A stretch of 64,000 nt of DNA from a gamma proteobacterium symbiont of Taylorina sp. (lineage in GTDB: Bacteria; Pseudomonadota; Gammaproteobacteria; GRL18), in NCBI GenBank assembly GCA_025655455.1, contig JAHXIV010000005.1:47558-111557 (forward strand), in the 5' to 3' direction. The translations under genes were made by a program, and so were the position numbers. Each line of letters begins with the position of its first letter. The first letter of the stretch is position 1. Of this stretch, positions 48,848-59,258 are shown piece by piece. The notes under the pieces were generated by a model. That model worked only from the letters and a program-made list of their open reading frames with translations. It was not told the origin of the DNA and did not search any database.

Positions 48848-51553
48848 ATGAAATTTACAGATACTTTTATACGTCGTCCGATATTGGCAACAACAATTAG
48901 TTTATTAATAGTACTGCTTGGATTATATGCATTAAAAGGGATGCAAATTCGACAGTACCCGATGATGACTAATACAGTAATCACAGTCAGTACCAGTTAT
49001 TATGGTGCCAGCGGTGAGCTAATTCAGGGCTTTATTACCCAACCACTGGAACAGGCTATAGCCCAGGCTGACAATATTGATTTTATGACCTCTCAGAGTT
49101 TTTTGGGTTCATCTGTCATTACCGTTTACATGAAACTTAATACCAATCCTGATGGTGCTGTGGCAAACATTCTGGCCAAAGTGAACAGTGTACGTTCTCA
49201 GCTGCCGCAAGAAGCAGAAGATCCCAGTGTTGCTTCTTCAACAGGTTCCTCTTCCTCATTGATCTATATTGCTTTTTCTAGTGACAGTATTAATGCCAGT
49301 CAAATTACAGATTATCTTGAACGTGTAATACGACCAAAAATGTTTACTATCAATGGTGTTTCTAATGTTAATCTAAATGGTGGCAGCGATTTTGCTATGC
49401 GGATTTGGCTTGACCCTCAGCGAATGGCTGCTTATGGACTGACTGTACCCGTGGTACTGCAAGTACTTCAGGCGAATAACTACCAGTCTGCACCGGGTCA
49501 GGCAGTGGGTTATTTTGTTCAGCTAGACATTGAAGCAGAGACCCAGGTTTACGATGTTGAAAGCCTTAAAAAGTTGGTTATTGCCAGTTACAAAGGGGCA
49601 AATGTACAACTTAAAGATATAGCCAAAGTGTCTATGGAAAAAAGTCATGATACTCTGCGAGCACAGGCGAATGGCAAAAATGCTGTTATCCTTGCCATTG
49701 ACCCTACGCCCACCGCTAATCCACTGGAAATTACGGCCTCAGTACGTGAGATGTTACCAGAGATAGAAAAAAACAAGCCTGACAGCATTCATATGGAGGT
49801 GATTTATGACTCAACTCTGGCTGCAGTCTATTCACCCATTGCACTAATGGGTGGTCTTACAGGGTCTTTGTTTAAAGAGTTTGCATTGACATTAGCGGGT
49901 TCGGTCTTTATATCAGGAATTATAGCACTGACATTATCACCAATGCTCAGTTCCAAAATACTTAAAGAACACAGCAGTCCAAATCGTTTTGAATCAATGG
50001 TTGCCCATTTTCTGGATCGCTTGACTCAATTGTATAGTCGTGCTCTTGATGCGGTATTAAATCACCGTATTGTGATTTTAGCATTTGCAATTATTGTGTT
50101 TATGGCTCTTCCTGTTTTGTTTAACTTTATCCCTTCTGAATTGGCACCTAAAGAAGATCAGGGGGCTTTCCTTATGATTGCCAAGGCACCCAGTAATGCT
50201 AATCTTGATTATATTGAACCCACTATGTCAAAGGTGACAAAGGAACTAAAATCTAAACCGGATATTCAGGCAGTTATTGCTTTATCAGGTACACCCTCAG
50301 GTAATCAGGCAACAGGGGTGGGTATTATGACACCCTGGAGTGAGCGAAGTATTAGCCAGCATGAAATGCAAAAACAATTTACTCAATATTTAAAAAATAT
50401 ACCAGAGATGTCAATTTCAGCCTTTGGTTTTCCTGAACTACCGGGAGCTTCAAGCGGATTGCCGGTTCAATTTGTAATCAATACTTCAAATGACTTTACC
50501 AGTCTCTTTCAGGTTGCTAATGATGTCTTAAAAAAAGTGAATGAAAATGCTATGTTTGTTTTTAGTGATCTTGATTTGACCTATGACTCGGGAACCATGA
50601 AGGTTCATATAGATTATGAAAAAGCGGGTGCTTATGGGATAACTATGGAAGATATTGGGGTGACATTATCAGGCATGATGAGTGACGGATATATTAGTCG
50701 AATCAATCTTCAGGGGCGTAGCTATCAGGTTATTCCTCAGGTAATACGGGAGCAGCGTCTTAACCCTGAATCACTATCACAATATTATGTTCGCTCCAGT
50801 AACGGTAAAATGCTCCCGATTTCCAGTTTAGTTGAAATTGAAGTGCTGAGTAAACCGCGAACATTGAGCCATTATAATCAAATGAATTCGGCTACTGTCA
50901 GTGCTGTGCCGGCACCAGGAAATAGCATTGGTGATGCAGTGACATTTTTTAAAAAAATAATAGCACCTGGGCTGCCCAATGGGTATAACTATGACTTTCT
51001 GGGAGAATCACGTCAATACGTAGAGGAGGGCAATGCTCTTTATGGAACCTTTGTGTTAGCTCTACTGATTGTTTATCTGGTTCTGGCGGCTCAATTTGAA
51101 AGTATGCGTGATCCTCTGGTGATCCTTGTTTCAGTTCCTTTGGCGTTAAGTGGCGCTTTGCTTGTCTTAGCCTGGGGGACATCTTCAATAAACATTTATT
51201 CCCAGGTGGGTTTAATTACTCTTATGGGATTAATTAGTAAACATGGAATTCTGATTTGTGAAGTGGCCAGAGAAAATCAATTGAATGAACATATGGATAG
51301 AATGGCTGCGGTGAAACATGCTGCACAAATTCGTCTTCGTCCTATTCTAATGACTACTGCTGCTATGGTTGCAGGTTTAATTCCATTAATGTTTGCATCG
51401 GGTGCCGGTGCGGCGAGCCGATTTAGTATTGGTGTTATTATTGTTGCCGGACTGTCAATGGGCACTTTGTTTACGCTTTTTGTTTTGCCGGTTATCTATA
51501 CATACATTGCATCAAAGCATAAAGCACTGCCAGAATTTATTGAGCAGGATTAA
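48848..51553 (+). pseudogene. RND (HAE1-type) efflux transporter with in-frame internal deletion
   Basis: 901 aa; FTDTFIRRPILATTISLLIVLLG start; MEVIYDST joined directly to LAAVYSPIALMGGLTGSLFKEFALTLAG. Confidence 0.85.
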
Positions 51554-51604
51554 ACTAAACAGGTATTATTATTTTAACGTTCCGAATTATATCGTTCTTA
51601 ACTG

Positions 51605-51943
51605 CTAAAATATTATGCGAACTTTTAGGGATTGATAGATCGATATTCCTACCAGGGTAAAACCATTATAATTACTCACCACACAATATCTTAGCTCTGA
51701 AGCTGTCATCATAAGCTGAACGAGAAGACGTTTACCAGAAATACTTCGTTTTGTATTTTCGCCTTTAAGTAAATTTAATGCCATATGTTTGATAATTTCC
51801 ATATTATGAGCACCATTCCCTCTGCGAATACGACTTTCATCTTCCCTAAATGTAACATCTAAAGTCCAATGTAATTTGTTTTCAATTCCCCAATGAGAGC
51901 GAACCACTTTTGCAAATAAATCAATACAGAAACTAGTAAACAT
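51605..51943 (-). pseudogene. ISAs1-type transposase C-terminal fragment
   Basis: VVRSHWGIENKLHWTLDVTFREDESRIRRGNGAHNMEIIKHMALNLLK. Confidence 0.82.
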
Positions 51944-52132
51944 TCTTAATCACTTGATTATCTTTAATTTTCATTTCCAGCAAGTCTCAAAAAGACACAA
52001 ATAAGTACACATTATTTCAACTTAGCCTTAACAAGTAGAAAATTAGAATAGTTTTGTATCAATGTCAATTGACACTTACCTATCATAAATGTTATTTTAC
52101 TTTATACTTATCGATAACTAAAAGGTAAAATT

Positions 52133-52363
52133 ATGATTTCAGCAAAGCTATCCAGTAAATATCAAATAGCAATTCCAAAAGCCATTAGAGAAAGTCTGGA
52201 TATCAAATCCGGGCAACAGTTCACTTTAATTACCAGAGGATCAATTATTGAAATGGTACCTATGCAATCAATTGATAATGCCAGAGGCTCTTTTTCTGAA
52301 TTTAAAACAACACAAGCAGTAAAATCAGAACAATATCGTGACAGGCAGGATAGAAATCTATGA
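52133..52363 (+). CDS. AbrB/MazE-type antitoxin (VapB-like)
   Basis: AKLSSKYQIAIPKAIRESLDIKSGQQFTLI swapped-hairpin AbrB motif; overlaps PIN gene. Confidence 0.88.
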   Translation: MISAKLSSKYQIAIPKAIRESLDIKSGQQFTLITRGSIIEMVPMQSIDNARGSFSEFKTTQAVKSEQYRDRQDRNL

Positions 52364-52731
52364 GCCTGGTTGATACTTGTGGATGGATTGAGTGGTTGAC
52401 CGATGGTATTCTTGCAAATAAATACAAACCTTATATGCAAGATATTGAATCCATTATTATCCCGACTTCGGTACAATTTGAATTATATAAATGGGCAAGT
52501 AGAGTTAAAAACAAACAGGAAGCCTTAAAAGTCATCGCTTTAACTGAGCAAGGAAAAGTAATACCTTTAACAACATCAATTTCCTTATTAGCTGGTGATT
52601 TGGCTTTAGAATATAAACTCACTTTTGCTGATGCTATTATTTATGCAACAGCCCAGAATGAGCAAGCTGAACTCATCACTTCGGATGATCATTTTCTTAA
52701 TTTACCTCATGTTGTTTATTTTAAGAAATAA
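52360..52731 (+). CDS. PIN domain toxin (VapC-like)
   Basis: MSLVDTCGWIEW, LTFADAIIYATA, LITSDDHF acidic PIN residues. Confidence 0.9.
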   Translation: MSLVDTCGWIEWLTDGILANKYKPYMQDIESIIIPTSVQFELYKWASRVKNKQEALKVIALTEQGKVIPLTTSISLLAGDLALEYKLTFADAIIYATAQNEQAELITSDDHFLNLPHVVYFKK

Positions 52732-53065
52732 AACTCAAATTCTTATTTAAAGAAAGCAGTCTTCATTTACACGCTTTGCTGTGCTAATGCATCAATTGGC
52801 TCTATAGATACCGGGTACAGTGATATACCTTCTAAGCAGAAATTGATTAAATATTTCAATATTCAGAGACTCTCAAATGTGTGAAGTTGACCTTAAGCTG
52901 AAATTTTAGAACTTTAATATTTCCATTTTGTTTCCGTAAACCAGCCATTTAAAATATCTTCAATCTAATAATATAATGACAGAATTTTAATGCCGATTAA
53001 GAATCAAAATGCTGAGATAGACAGAATCGGTATTTCTCAATATTCATGTTTCTGTCTATTTAATG

Positions 53066-53653
53066 TTAGGGGATAAAGCCACCGCCATACTCTATATGAA
53101 GAGTCTCTTTGAGTTTTTTTATTTCTTTATTCAAGAATTCCTTATCTTTAAATACATGGGTAATAACTGAAATCCCCTGTACTCTTGATAGTAATTCCAT
53201 TGCATTTTCATCGGATTGTTCAGGAGGATAATTCAGCAATAAAAATTGTTGCGTAAGCCATGATCGGAAGCGTTTAAACATTGGGAGGGTTATTTTATAA
53301 TGTATTGGTTGGTTTTTAGAAAGTTCCCCAGTTAATGTCCCCATTGGACATCCATAATATTTTAAGTTGTCTTGTTCATCTATTAACATTCCACAAAACC
53401 TGAGAAGCCTGTCAAGTGGAGCAATAATCTCCATATCCCATTGGTTAAGAAGTCCATCAATGTCTAATAGCCGTTGCTCAACAATTCCTTCAAGGATAGC
53501 CTGTTTGCTTTTAAAATGATAAGTTATATTACCTTTACTTAATTTTGTTTTATCAACGATATTAGCAATTGATGTGCTATTAAAACCTTGATGATAAAAT
53601 AGTTCATTAGCAACAGTTAAAATGCGTATTTTTGTTTCATTGCCTTGCTTCAT
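53066..53653 (-). CDS. TetR-family transcriptional regulator
   Basis: ILTVANELFYHQGFNSTSIANIVDKTKLSKGNITYHFKSKQAIL. Confidence 0.93.
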   Translation of the reverse strand: MKQGNETKIRILTVANELFYHQGFNSTSIANIVDKTKLSKGNITYHFKSKQAILEGIVEQRLLDIDGLLNQWDMEIIAPLDRLLRFCGMLIDEQDNLKYYGCPMGTLTGELSKNQPIHYKITLPMFKRFRSWLTQQFLLLNYPPEQSDENAMELLSRVQGISVITHVFKDKEFLNKEIKKLKETLHIEYGGGFIP

Positions 53654-54188
53654 ATGATTTAACCAGCTGATGTATTTCAGCTAATGGTAAATGATCTCCA
53701 ATATCATTGCCATAATAGGCACGAATAATTTTATTGTCGATACCTATTATAAAATCTGCAGGGATTCGATTTAGTTCACCTTCAACACTACCGGGTAAAT
53801 ATCTATGCTTAAGAACAGCGTCAAATACCTGTGATATTTTAATTGTCCATGCTTTAGCAAATCCAAACCACGAGCTTTCTACACCATAGAGACAATATAG
53901 TTTTTTATCTGGATCGGGTAGGACATAAAATGAAATAGATTGTTTGCCAACATATTGATTTATTTTTTCAGCAGGAGATTGAAAAACTGCAATAATATCA
54001 AGATTATCTTTAACTGCATGATAATTCTCTATCAATTCATGAATTCTTAAATTACATAAAGGACAAGATGCATAGCGGAAAAAAGCAAGTAACAACAATT
54101 TATTTCTTGGTTTAGATAAATTAAAATCTTTTCCATTCAAGCTGGTTGCTGAAAAAGTGGGAGCAAGTTCATTACTCTTTAACCTCAT
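53637..54188 (-). CDS. AhpC/TSA-type peroxiredoxin-like protein
   Basis: APTFSATSLNGKDFNLS...LLLLAFFRYASCPLCNLRIHEL. Confidence 0.85.
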   Translation of the reverse strand: MRLKSNELAPTFSATSLNGKDFNLSKPRNKLLLLAFFRYASCPLCNLRIHELIENYHAVKDNLDIIAVFQSPAEKINQYVGKQSISFYVLPDPDKKLYCLYGVESSWFGFAKAWTIKISQVFDAVLKHRYLPGSVEGELNRIPADFIIGIDNKIIRAYYGNDIGDHLPLAEIHQLVKSYEARQ

Positions 54189-54199
54189 ATCTCTTCTCC

Positions 54200-55207
54200 C
54201 TATTCCTTTACAGCCATTGACATTGGTTTTTTCTGGTACTTATGCAGTTCATTTATTTGTTCCTGCACAGAATCCTTCCAATGAATGGATGGACTATAAG
54301 CTATTATTTCACTCGCTTTTTTGTTATCTACATGAGTTTCTTCCAATAAATGAATAATACTTCTGGTGACTAAAGGTTCCCAAGGCACCAGGGGATTAAG
54401 TTTCTCCATCAACCAAGCAAAGGGATAGGCTATTGAAAAAAGCACACTAAAATGGGGAGCTGGATAATTATATTTTTGATGAATAAAATTTATCATTTCT
54501 TTAACTGTTGGCTGCTCTATACCAACAATATTAAATGCTTCATGGTTTTTCATTTGACTAGTTTTGATGGTTTGCAAAAACGCTCTGCCTATATCCCTCC
54601 CATCAATTAAAGGAATCCTTGTTTTACCACCTTTTACCCAAGGTACCAGATGAGTTTTTAATCTGGGTAGTAAAATGGGAATAATACCCACACCATAGCG
54701 CCTGCCTGTAAATATTCCTAGTCGTAAAATAACAGTTGAAAAGCCAGACGTTGCAATTTTTTTTAGTTCATTTTCTATAGCAATGACGTTACATAAATGA
54801 GGCCAAAATTTTCTGGGTATCCCTTTATTGAGTGGATTGGATGAATCAGTTGGAGCTGCTGCAGATGTTGAACTAGGAAATATAAACTGTTTAACGCCTG
54901 CTTCTTTTGCTATTTGAATCAATTGCAGGGATGGCTCAAGAAAATTGTGTTGAGATTGTTTCTTATGGTTCCAAAGTGATGTCCATGCAGCAGCATGACA
55001 AATTACATCAACATTTTTTACAAGTTCAGTGGTGTATTTTAGATCCCTTAAATCACCAACTTTCACCTCACCTTTAAAATTTTTAAGCAAATTATCTTTA
55101 TTTCTGCAGGCTACGATTAGTTCAAGTGAATCATCAAGCATTAATGATTCTAAGATATGGCTACCAACAAAACCAGTAGCACCAGTGATCAATACACGTA
55201 GTGACAT
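54200..55207 (-). CDS. NAD(P)-dependent epimerase/dehydratase (extended SDR)
   Basis: VLITGATGFVGSHILESL; substrate region of extended SDRs. Confidence 0.92.
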   Translation of the reverse strand: MSLRVLITGATGFVGSHILESLMLDDSLELIVACRNKDNLLKNFKGEVKVGDLRDLKYTTELVKNVDVICHAAAWTSLWNHKKQSQHNFLEPSLQLIQIAKEAGVKQFIFPSSTSAAAPTDSSNPLNKGIPRKFWPHLCNVIAIENELKKIATSGFSTVILRLGIFTGRRYGVGIIPILLPRLKTHLVPWVKGGKTRIPLIDGRDIGRAFLQTIKTSQMKNHEAFNIVGIEQPTVKEMINFIHQKYNYPAPHFSVLFSIAYPFAWLMEKLNPLVPWEPLVTRSIIHLLEETHVDNKKASEIIAYSPSIHWKDSVQEQINELHKYQKKPMSMAVKE

Positions 55208-55262
55208 AATTGCTCTCCATTAAATTAGTACGACCGTACTAATTTAATCTGTTGACTCTCTA

Positions 55263-55790
55263 ATGTCAATAAATTATGAATTTAATGACTGGAAAAAATT
55301 TCAATCATATCTAGCAAAAAAGATTCAAAGCCAGATAAAAGCACAATCATGGACAAGCAATATATGGTTTAATATTGTCTTATGGGCGGGTATTGGATTT
55401 ATATTAATGTTTTTATTTAAAAAAATTAGTTACTTCCATTGGCCTACAGCATTATTTTCTGGTGGTACATTGATAGTCATTTTTATTAGTTATCTTTTTG
55501 AATTAAAAAAGCTGAGAAAAGCTTTTGCGCCAAGTGTTGATGGTTCATTTCTCGGTAATCATACATTTATAATTTCAGAAAAAGGAATTGATTCAATTGG
55601 CGATGGTTATAATTGTACCCACTCGTGGAAGAAAATTAATGAAATTTCAAGAGAAAATGGATTAATAATGCTTTTTGTCGATACAACAAATGCATATATT
55701 TTTCCTGAACATAAATTAAAAAATCCAGATGACTTTTATACATATATTAAAGAATGCAACAAGGCTTCCGAGCGGATCACTGGAACTTAG
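55263..55790 (+). CDS. YcxB-like membrane protein
   Basis: Two TM helices then SEKGIDSIGDGYNCTHSWKKINEISRENGLIMLFVDTTNAYIFPEHKL. Confidence 0.75.
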   Translation: MSINYEFNDWKKFQSYLAKKIQSQIKAQSWTSNIWFNIVLWAGIGFILMFLFKKISYFHWPTALFSGGTLIVIFISYLFELKKLRKAFAPSVDGSFLGNHTFIISEKGIDSIGDGYNCTHSWKKINEISRENGLIMLFVDTTNAYIFPEHKLKNPDDFYTYIKECNKASERITGT

Positions 55791-55900
55791 CAATTTTAAA
55801 AAAAGTTATGAGTGTGCTGGAAAGGTGATTTTTTAATGATCTTTTACCTTGTCCCAGTACCTACTCAAGGCAAGGTTATGTGTAAGAAAGGAATTTCGTA

Positions 55901-56449
55901 ATGAGTCGTATCAAGCATGTTTTATTAACAATTGCCCTGCTATTTTCTTCAACCGTAAATGCAGGCTGGGTTGATAAGCAGGGCAACAAAATCCACGATT
56001 CAAATAATATGAAATCGGTAGGAGACCTTATAGCTCAATTGGTTATTACGGACGGTGAAGCGAAAGTATTAAAAAACTGGGGTACTCCTTCAGAAAGCGT
56101 ATACTTTCCAACTGCTGATATAATCAAAAGAAATAAAATAATTACAGCATTTATTGTGTTCGGTGGTTGCGCTGTTAACTCTAAGGGTAACTGTGATCTG
56201 AGAATGCAAATTACAGTATACCAGCCTGATGGTGCTATCTATTCAAAACTGCCTATTATGGAAGTTTGGTCAGGCAAACCAGTACCTCCAAATAAAGGCC
56301 TAGGGCTAAGCGTAGAGTATATGCGTGTCATAATTGAAAATGGCGAGCAACTTGGTAGGTATAAAGTTGATACTAAAATAATCGATAACATCAGTGGCAA
56401 TAATATGATGCTTACCTCACACTTCACGGCTGTAGATGCAATTGAGTAA
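55901..56449 (+). CDS. Secreted hypothetical protein
   Basis: Clear signal peptide MSRIKHVLLTIALLFSSTVNAG; 182 aa. Confidence 0.7.
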   Translation: MSRIKHVLLTIALLFSSTVNAGWVDKQGNKIHDSNNMKSVGDLIAQLVITDGEAKVLKNWGTPSESVYFPTADIIKRNKIITAFIVFGGCAVNSKGNCDLRMQITVYQPDGAIYSKLPIMEVWSGKPVPPNKGLGLSVEYMRVIIENGEQLGRYKVDTKIIDNISGNNMMLTSHFTAVDAIE

Positions 56450-56452
56450 AAT

Positions 56453-56536
56453 ACATAACAATATGCTCCTGAAATTGCAGCTGTTTATTATTGAACGTTA
56501 GCCTCGGATAAATGGCAAATGGATGGTTTGGGACGA
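56453..56536 (+). other. attC-like site plus conserved downstream block (copy 1 of ~83-bp repeat)
   Basis: ACATAAC...GTTAGCC then TGGTTTGGGACGA; aligns with 61832-61914. Confidence 0.55.
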
Positions 56537-56555
56537 CTTCAAACATTTGCCATTT
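56510..56555. repeat. 12-bp perfect inverted repeat
   Basis: AAATGGCAAATG (56510-56521) and CATTTGCCATTT (56544-56555). Confidence 0.85.
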
Positions 56556-56748
56556 AAAAATTTAATTTTACCTGTGAACGGGGCTTGATGACCTTAAGCT
56601 GTTATTACGAGTTAGTGCAAGCCAATATTATAATGCCATATAGCTGCGATTTCTAAATGCTCAAAATAGGATGAAATAAGATTCCAATAAACAATAACTG
56701 ATAATAAGTTCTTCTATAAACTTGTCAGCTATTTTCTAGAGTCATTCC

Positions 56749-57288
56749 TTACTTAAAACAATCATGTTTTTCCAGGTCAATACTGGCTCTAAAGTACGAA
56801 TAAGGTTTACCTCCAATGTGAGGGTGAGGTACCCACCATAAAAGCCATTCAGAATTAGATCCAGAAAAAATAATAGGAACTTTTTTTGATGAACAATTTT
56901 CGTGACTTACTACTATCTGGCTAACATCTTTTATCCATGTCATCATCCAGGTAGATTGTTTCTCATAACAGTCATACCATAATTTTCTAGTTTCTTTATT
57001 AGATCCACTTCTTACCAAATCATGACAATTGCCAATTACAGGTTGAATTAATTCAATATAGTGATAATTTTTATTACTGATACCCTTAGCTAAGACCTTT
57101 CCAGCAACATCAAGAAATGATACGTCTATTTTTGATAAGAATTTTTCCTTAACAGATGCTTTATATTTCAAATCAATATAAATAGAGCCATGAGTGATTG
57201 AGTGCCAGTACCCATAACTAAGAACAAACCCTACAGTAACGACCAGAATTAATATTGTTTTTATAAACCGCTTCATGTAGATTCTCAA
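56749..57288 (-). CDS. Hypothetical protein with N-terminal TM
   Basis: 179-aa ORF; MKRFIKTILILVVTVGFVLSYGY membrane anchor. Confidence 0.65.
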   Translation of the reverse strand: MRIYMKRFIKTILILVVTVGFVLSYGYWHSITHGSIYIDLKYKASVKEKFLSKIDVSFLDVAGKVLAKGISNKNYHYIELIQPVIGNCHDLVRSGSNKETRKLWYDCYEKQSTWMMTWIKDVSQIVVSHENCSSKKVPIIFSGSNSEWLLWWVPHPHIGGKPYSYFRASIDLEKHDCFK

Positions 57289-57344
57289 TTATTAACATTT
57301 TATAGAGTATATATCTTTTCAACTAATTCGGATATTATTACCCC

Positions 57345-57632
57345 ATGACTAAATCAGAACTAATTGATATTCTGGCTGAAAAGCACCGTCACTTCCCTCT
57401 AGCCGACGTTAAATCAGCTATTGATGTGATACTGGAACACAAGATTCAATCCCTTGCCAGTGGTAACCGAATAGAAATCAGAGGCTTTGGCAGTTTTAAT
57501 CTTCGCTATCAGACACCACGCACAGGTAGAAATCCTAAGACTGGTGAAGAAGTCTCATTGCCTGGTAGATATAAAACTCATTTTAAGCCTGGGAAGGAAT
57601 TGAGGGATCGGGTAGATAGTTCAGTTAATTAA
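57345..57632 (+). CDS. Integration host factor beta-like / HU-family DNA-binding protein
   Basis: [14 protein letters not shown]...[31 protein letters not shown]-beta-like. Confidence 0.9.
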   Translation: MTKSELIDILAEKHRHFPLADVKSAIDVILEHKIQSLASGNRIEIRGFGSFNLRYQTPRTGRNPKTGEEVSLPGRYKTHFKPGKELRDRVDSSVN

Positions 57633-57705
57633 TTGTAGTTCCAACCCAATAACTTTTCCCGATTTGTTATATTTGATAACAGGAAAGGAACAATATTTTA
57701 TTGAA

Positions 57706-57790
57706 TTATAACGACTACTTAGAAACTTATATAAAGACTTATTAATATATCCATACGGAAATAAAGTTTTCCGTATAGTAACTGTTATGC
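57706..57790 (+). other. attC-like recombination site candidate
   Basis: TTATAACGACTACT ... AGTAACTGTTATGC; outer ends ATAAC/GTTAT, inner CTACT vs AGTAA; internal hairpin ATACGGAAA/TTTCCGTAT. Confidence 0.45.
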
Positions 57791-57821
57791 TTTTAAATGA
57801 ACTGGGTATGGAGATTTATCT

Positions 57822-58364
57822 TTGAGTGAAAAATCACAACTTATACTAATGGCTGAATATAATCAGTTAATGAATCAACACATTTTTGAAGCATCTGGAA
57901 ATCTTTCAAATACTACCCTAAATGAAGATAAAGGTGCATTTTTTAAGTCAATCATGAAGACACTAAATCATATAATGATTGGAGATATTTTGTGGTTAAA
58001 AAGGTTTGCGAAGTACCCTCGTGATTATACATCATTGAAAAACATGAATGAATTCATTCAAGCTGAAACACTGGATCAAATTCTATTTGATGACATAGCT
58101 TCTTTTTATAAAGAACGGAAAAGACTAGATGGAATAATTATTGAATTTTGTAATGAATTAAAGGAAGAAGATATAAACAATACTTTAAATTATATAAACT
58201 TTAAAAAAGAGAAACATTGCAAAAGATTTGGATATCTAATTTTACATATCTTTCTCCACCAAATTCACCATCGAGGTCAAGCAACAACGCTTTTATCTCA
58301 AGAGAATATTGATTTTGGTGAAACAGATTTACCAGAAATCGTGCCTGATGAACGCCAGGCATAA
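57822..58364 (+). CDS. DinB-family protein
   Basis: Four-helix metal site: LNHIMIGDILWLKRF and LHIFLHQIHHRGQATTLL. Confidence 0.88.
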   Translation: MSEKSQLILMAEYNQLMNQHIFEASGNLSNTTLNEDKGAFFKSIMKTLNHIMIGDILWLKRFAKYPRDYTSLKNMNEFIQAETLDQILFDDIASFYKERKRLDGIIIEFCNELKEEDINNTLNYINFKKEKHCKRFGYLILHIFLHQIHHRGQATTLLSQENIDFGETDLPEIVPDERQA

Positions 58365-58488
58365 CAAAAGCATCCAATTTAAAAAGCAGTCGATACGGGC
58401 TCTTAAAATTTGGAGTTTTGATTAAACTTAATGTCATCTTTGAAAATTCAGTGGGACGACCACTTTTAAATTGATGCAAACGTTAGAA
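58359..58488 (+). other. attC-like recombination site candidate (best of the series)
   Basis: 5' GCATAACaaaaGCATCCAA pairs with 3' TTGATGCaaacGTTAGAA, with a single extra base in one L arm; overlaps DinB stop codon; next gene starts 6 bp later. Confidence 0.6.
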
Positions 58489-58493
58489 GAGCA

Positions 58494-59015
58494 ATGACAA
58501 AAATAATTCTAATAATTTTACTATCTCTGTTCATATTTCCTGTATATTCTCAGGATTATGTTTCTGGCGAAATAATTATTGGCTTTAATGATTCTGTAGA
58601 TGGTCTTGAAGCAATAAAAATTCTAAACGAATTAAAGCTGGAACTTAAAGAAAGGCCTTTTGCACAATACAGATACGTCGTTTATCTTAGAACACATAAT
58701 AATGAAAATTATCACCTAAAAAACAATTTAGAAAAAAGTCAATTGTTTACGCTTGTTGACATACCCTTAGACGATAAAGGCATAGACATATCTTCAAATG
58801 CTATCTTTGCTTATGCTAAGCTGACGACAACAGAAAATGACATAAAACAATTAATTACATCCTTGAAAAATATAGAAATAACGTCTGTTGAAACAACCTC
58901 TATATCCGTATTAGTTAGAGTTCCGGTTGGACATGAAAATAACCAAATCAAAAGAGCAAGCAAACATAAATATATAAATAATGCTGAATTTAATTATATA
59001 AATATAATCTTCTAA
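58494..59015 (+). CDS. Secreted hypothetical protein
   Basis: Signal peptide MTKIILIILLSLFIFPVYS; SGEIIIGFNDSVDG reminiscent of protease propeptide-type domains. Confidence 0.65.
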   Translation: MTKIILIILLSLFIFPVYSQDYVSGEIIIGFNDSVDGLEAIKILNELKLELKERPFAQYRYVVYLRTHNNENYHLKNNLEKSQLFTLVDIPLDDKGIDISSNAIFAYAKLTTTENDIKQLITSLKNIEITSVETTSISVLVRVPVGHENNQIKRASKHKYINNAEFNYINIIF

Positions 59016-59073
59016 CAAATAAATGCTGGTGATTTAGGCGTTAAATTACTGTTTTCTAATTCAAGCGTTAGCA
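59010..59073 (+). other. attC-like recombination site candidate
   Basis: TTCTAACAAATAAATG...TTCTAATTCAAGCGTTAGCA; overlaps stop codon of preceding ORF. Confidence 0.45.
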
Positions 59074-59258
59074 TTTTAATAATTCTGAATTAACACTAAG
59101 GGATGGCTCCGAACATTTTTTATTTTAAAATAAAATTTCAGATGGTAACTGTTTTTCTTTTTCCAATTATTACAATAGTCAAACATTCCTAGCATCATTT
59201 TCTGATAGTCGCTATTCATGTCATAATATGGGTAAATAAAATACATGACACAGAGTAT

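Noticed and set aside
50949-51465. Minus ORFs across the RND gene C-terminus
   Set aside because: Antisense to recognisable RND coding sequence (GLISKHGILICEVARENQ, RLRPILMTTAAM).
55860-55900. Additional attC-like end (AAGGTTATGTGT) after the YcxB-like gene
   Set aside because: Only one box resembles GTTRRRY and no convincing partner RYYYAAC box was found after the preceding stop.
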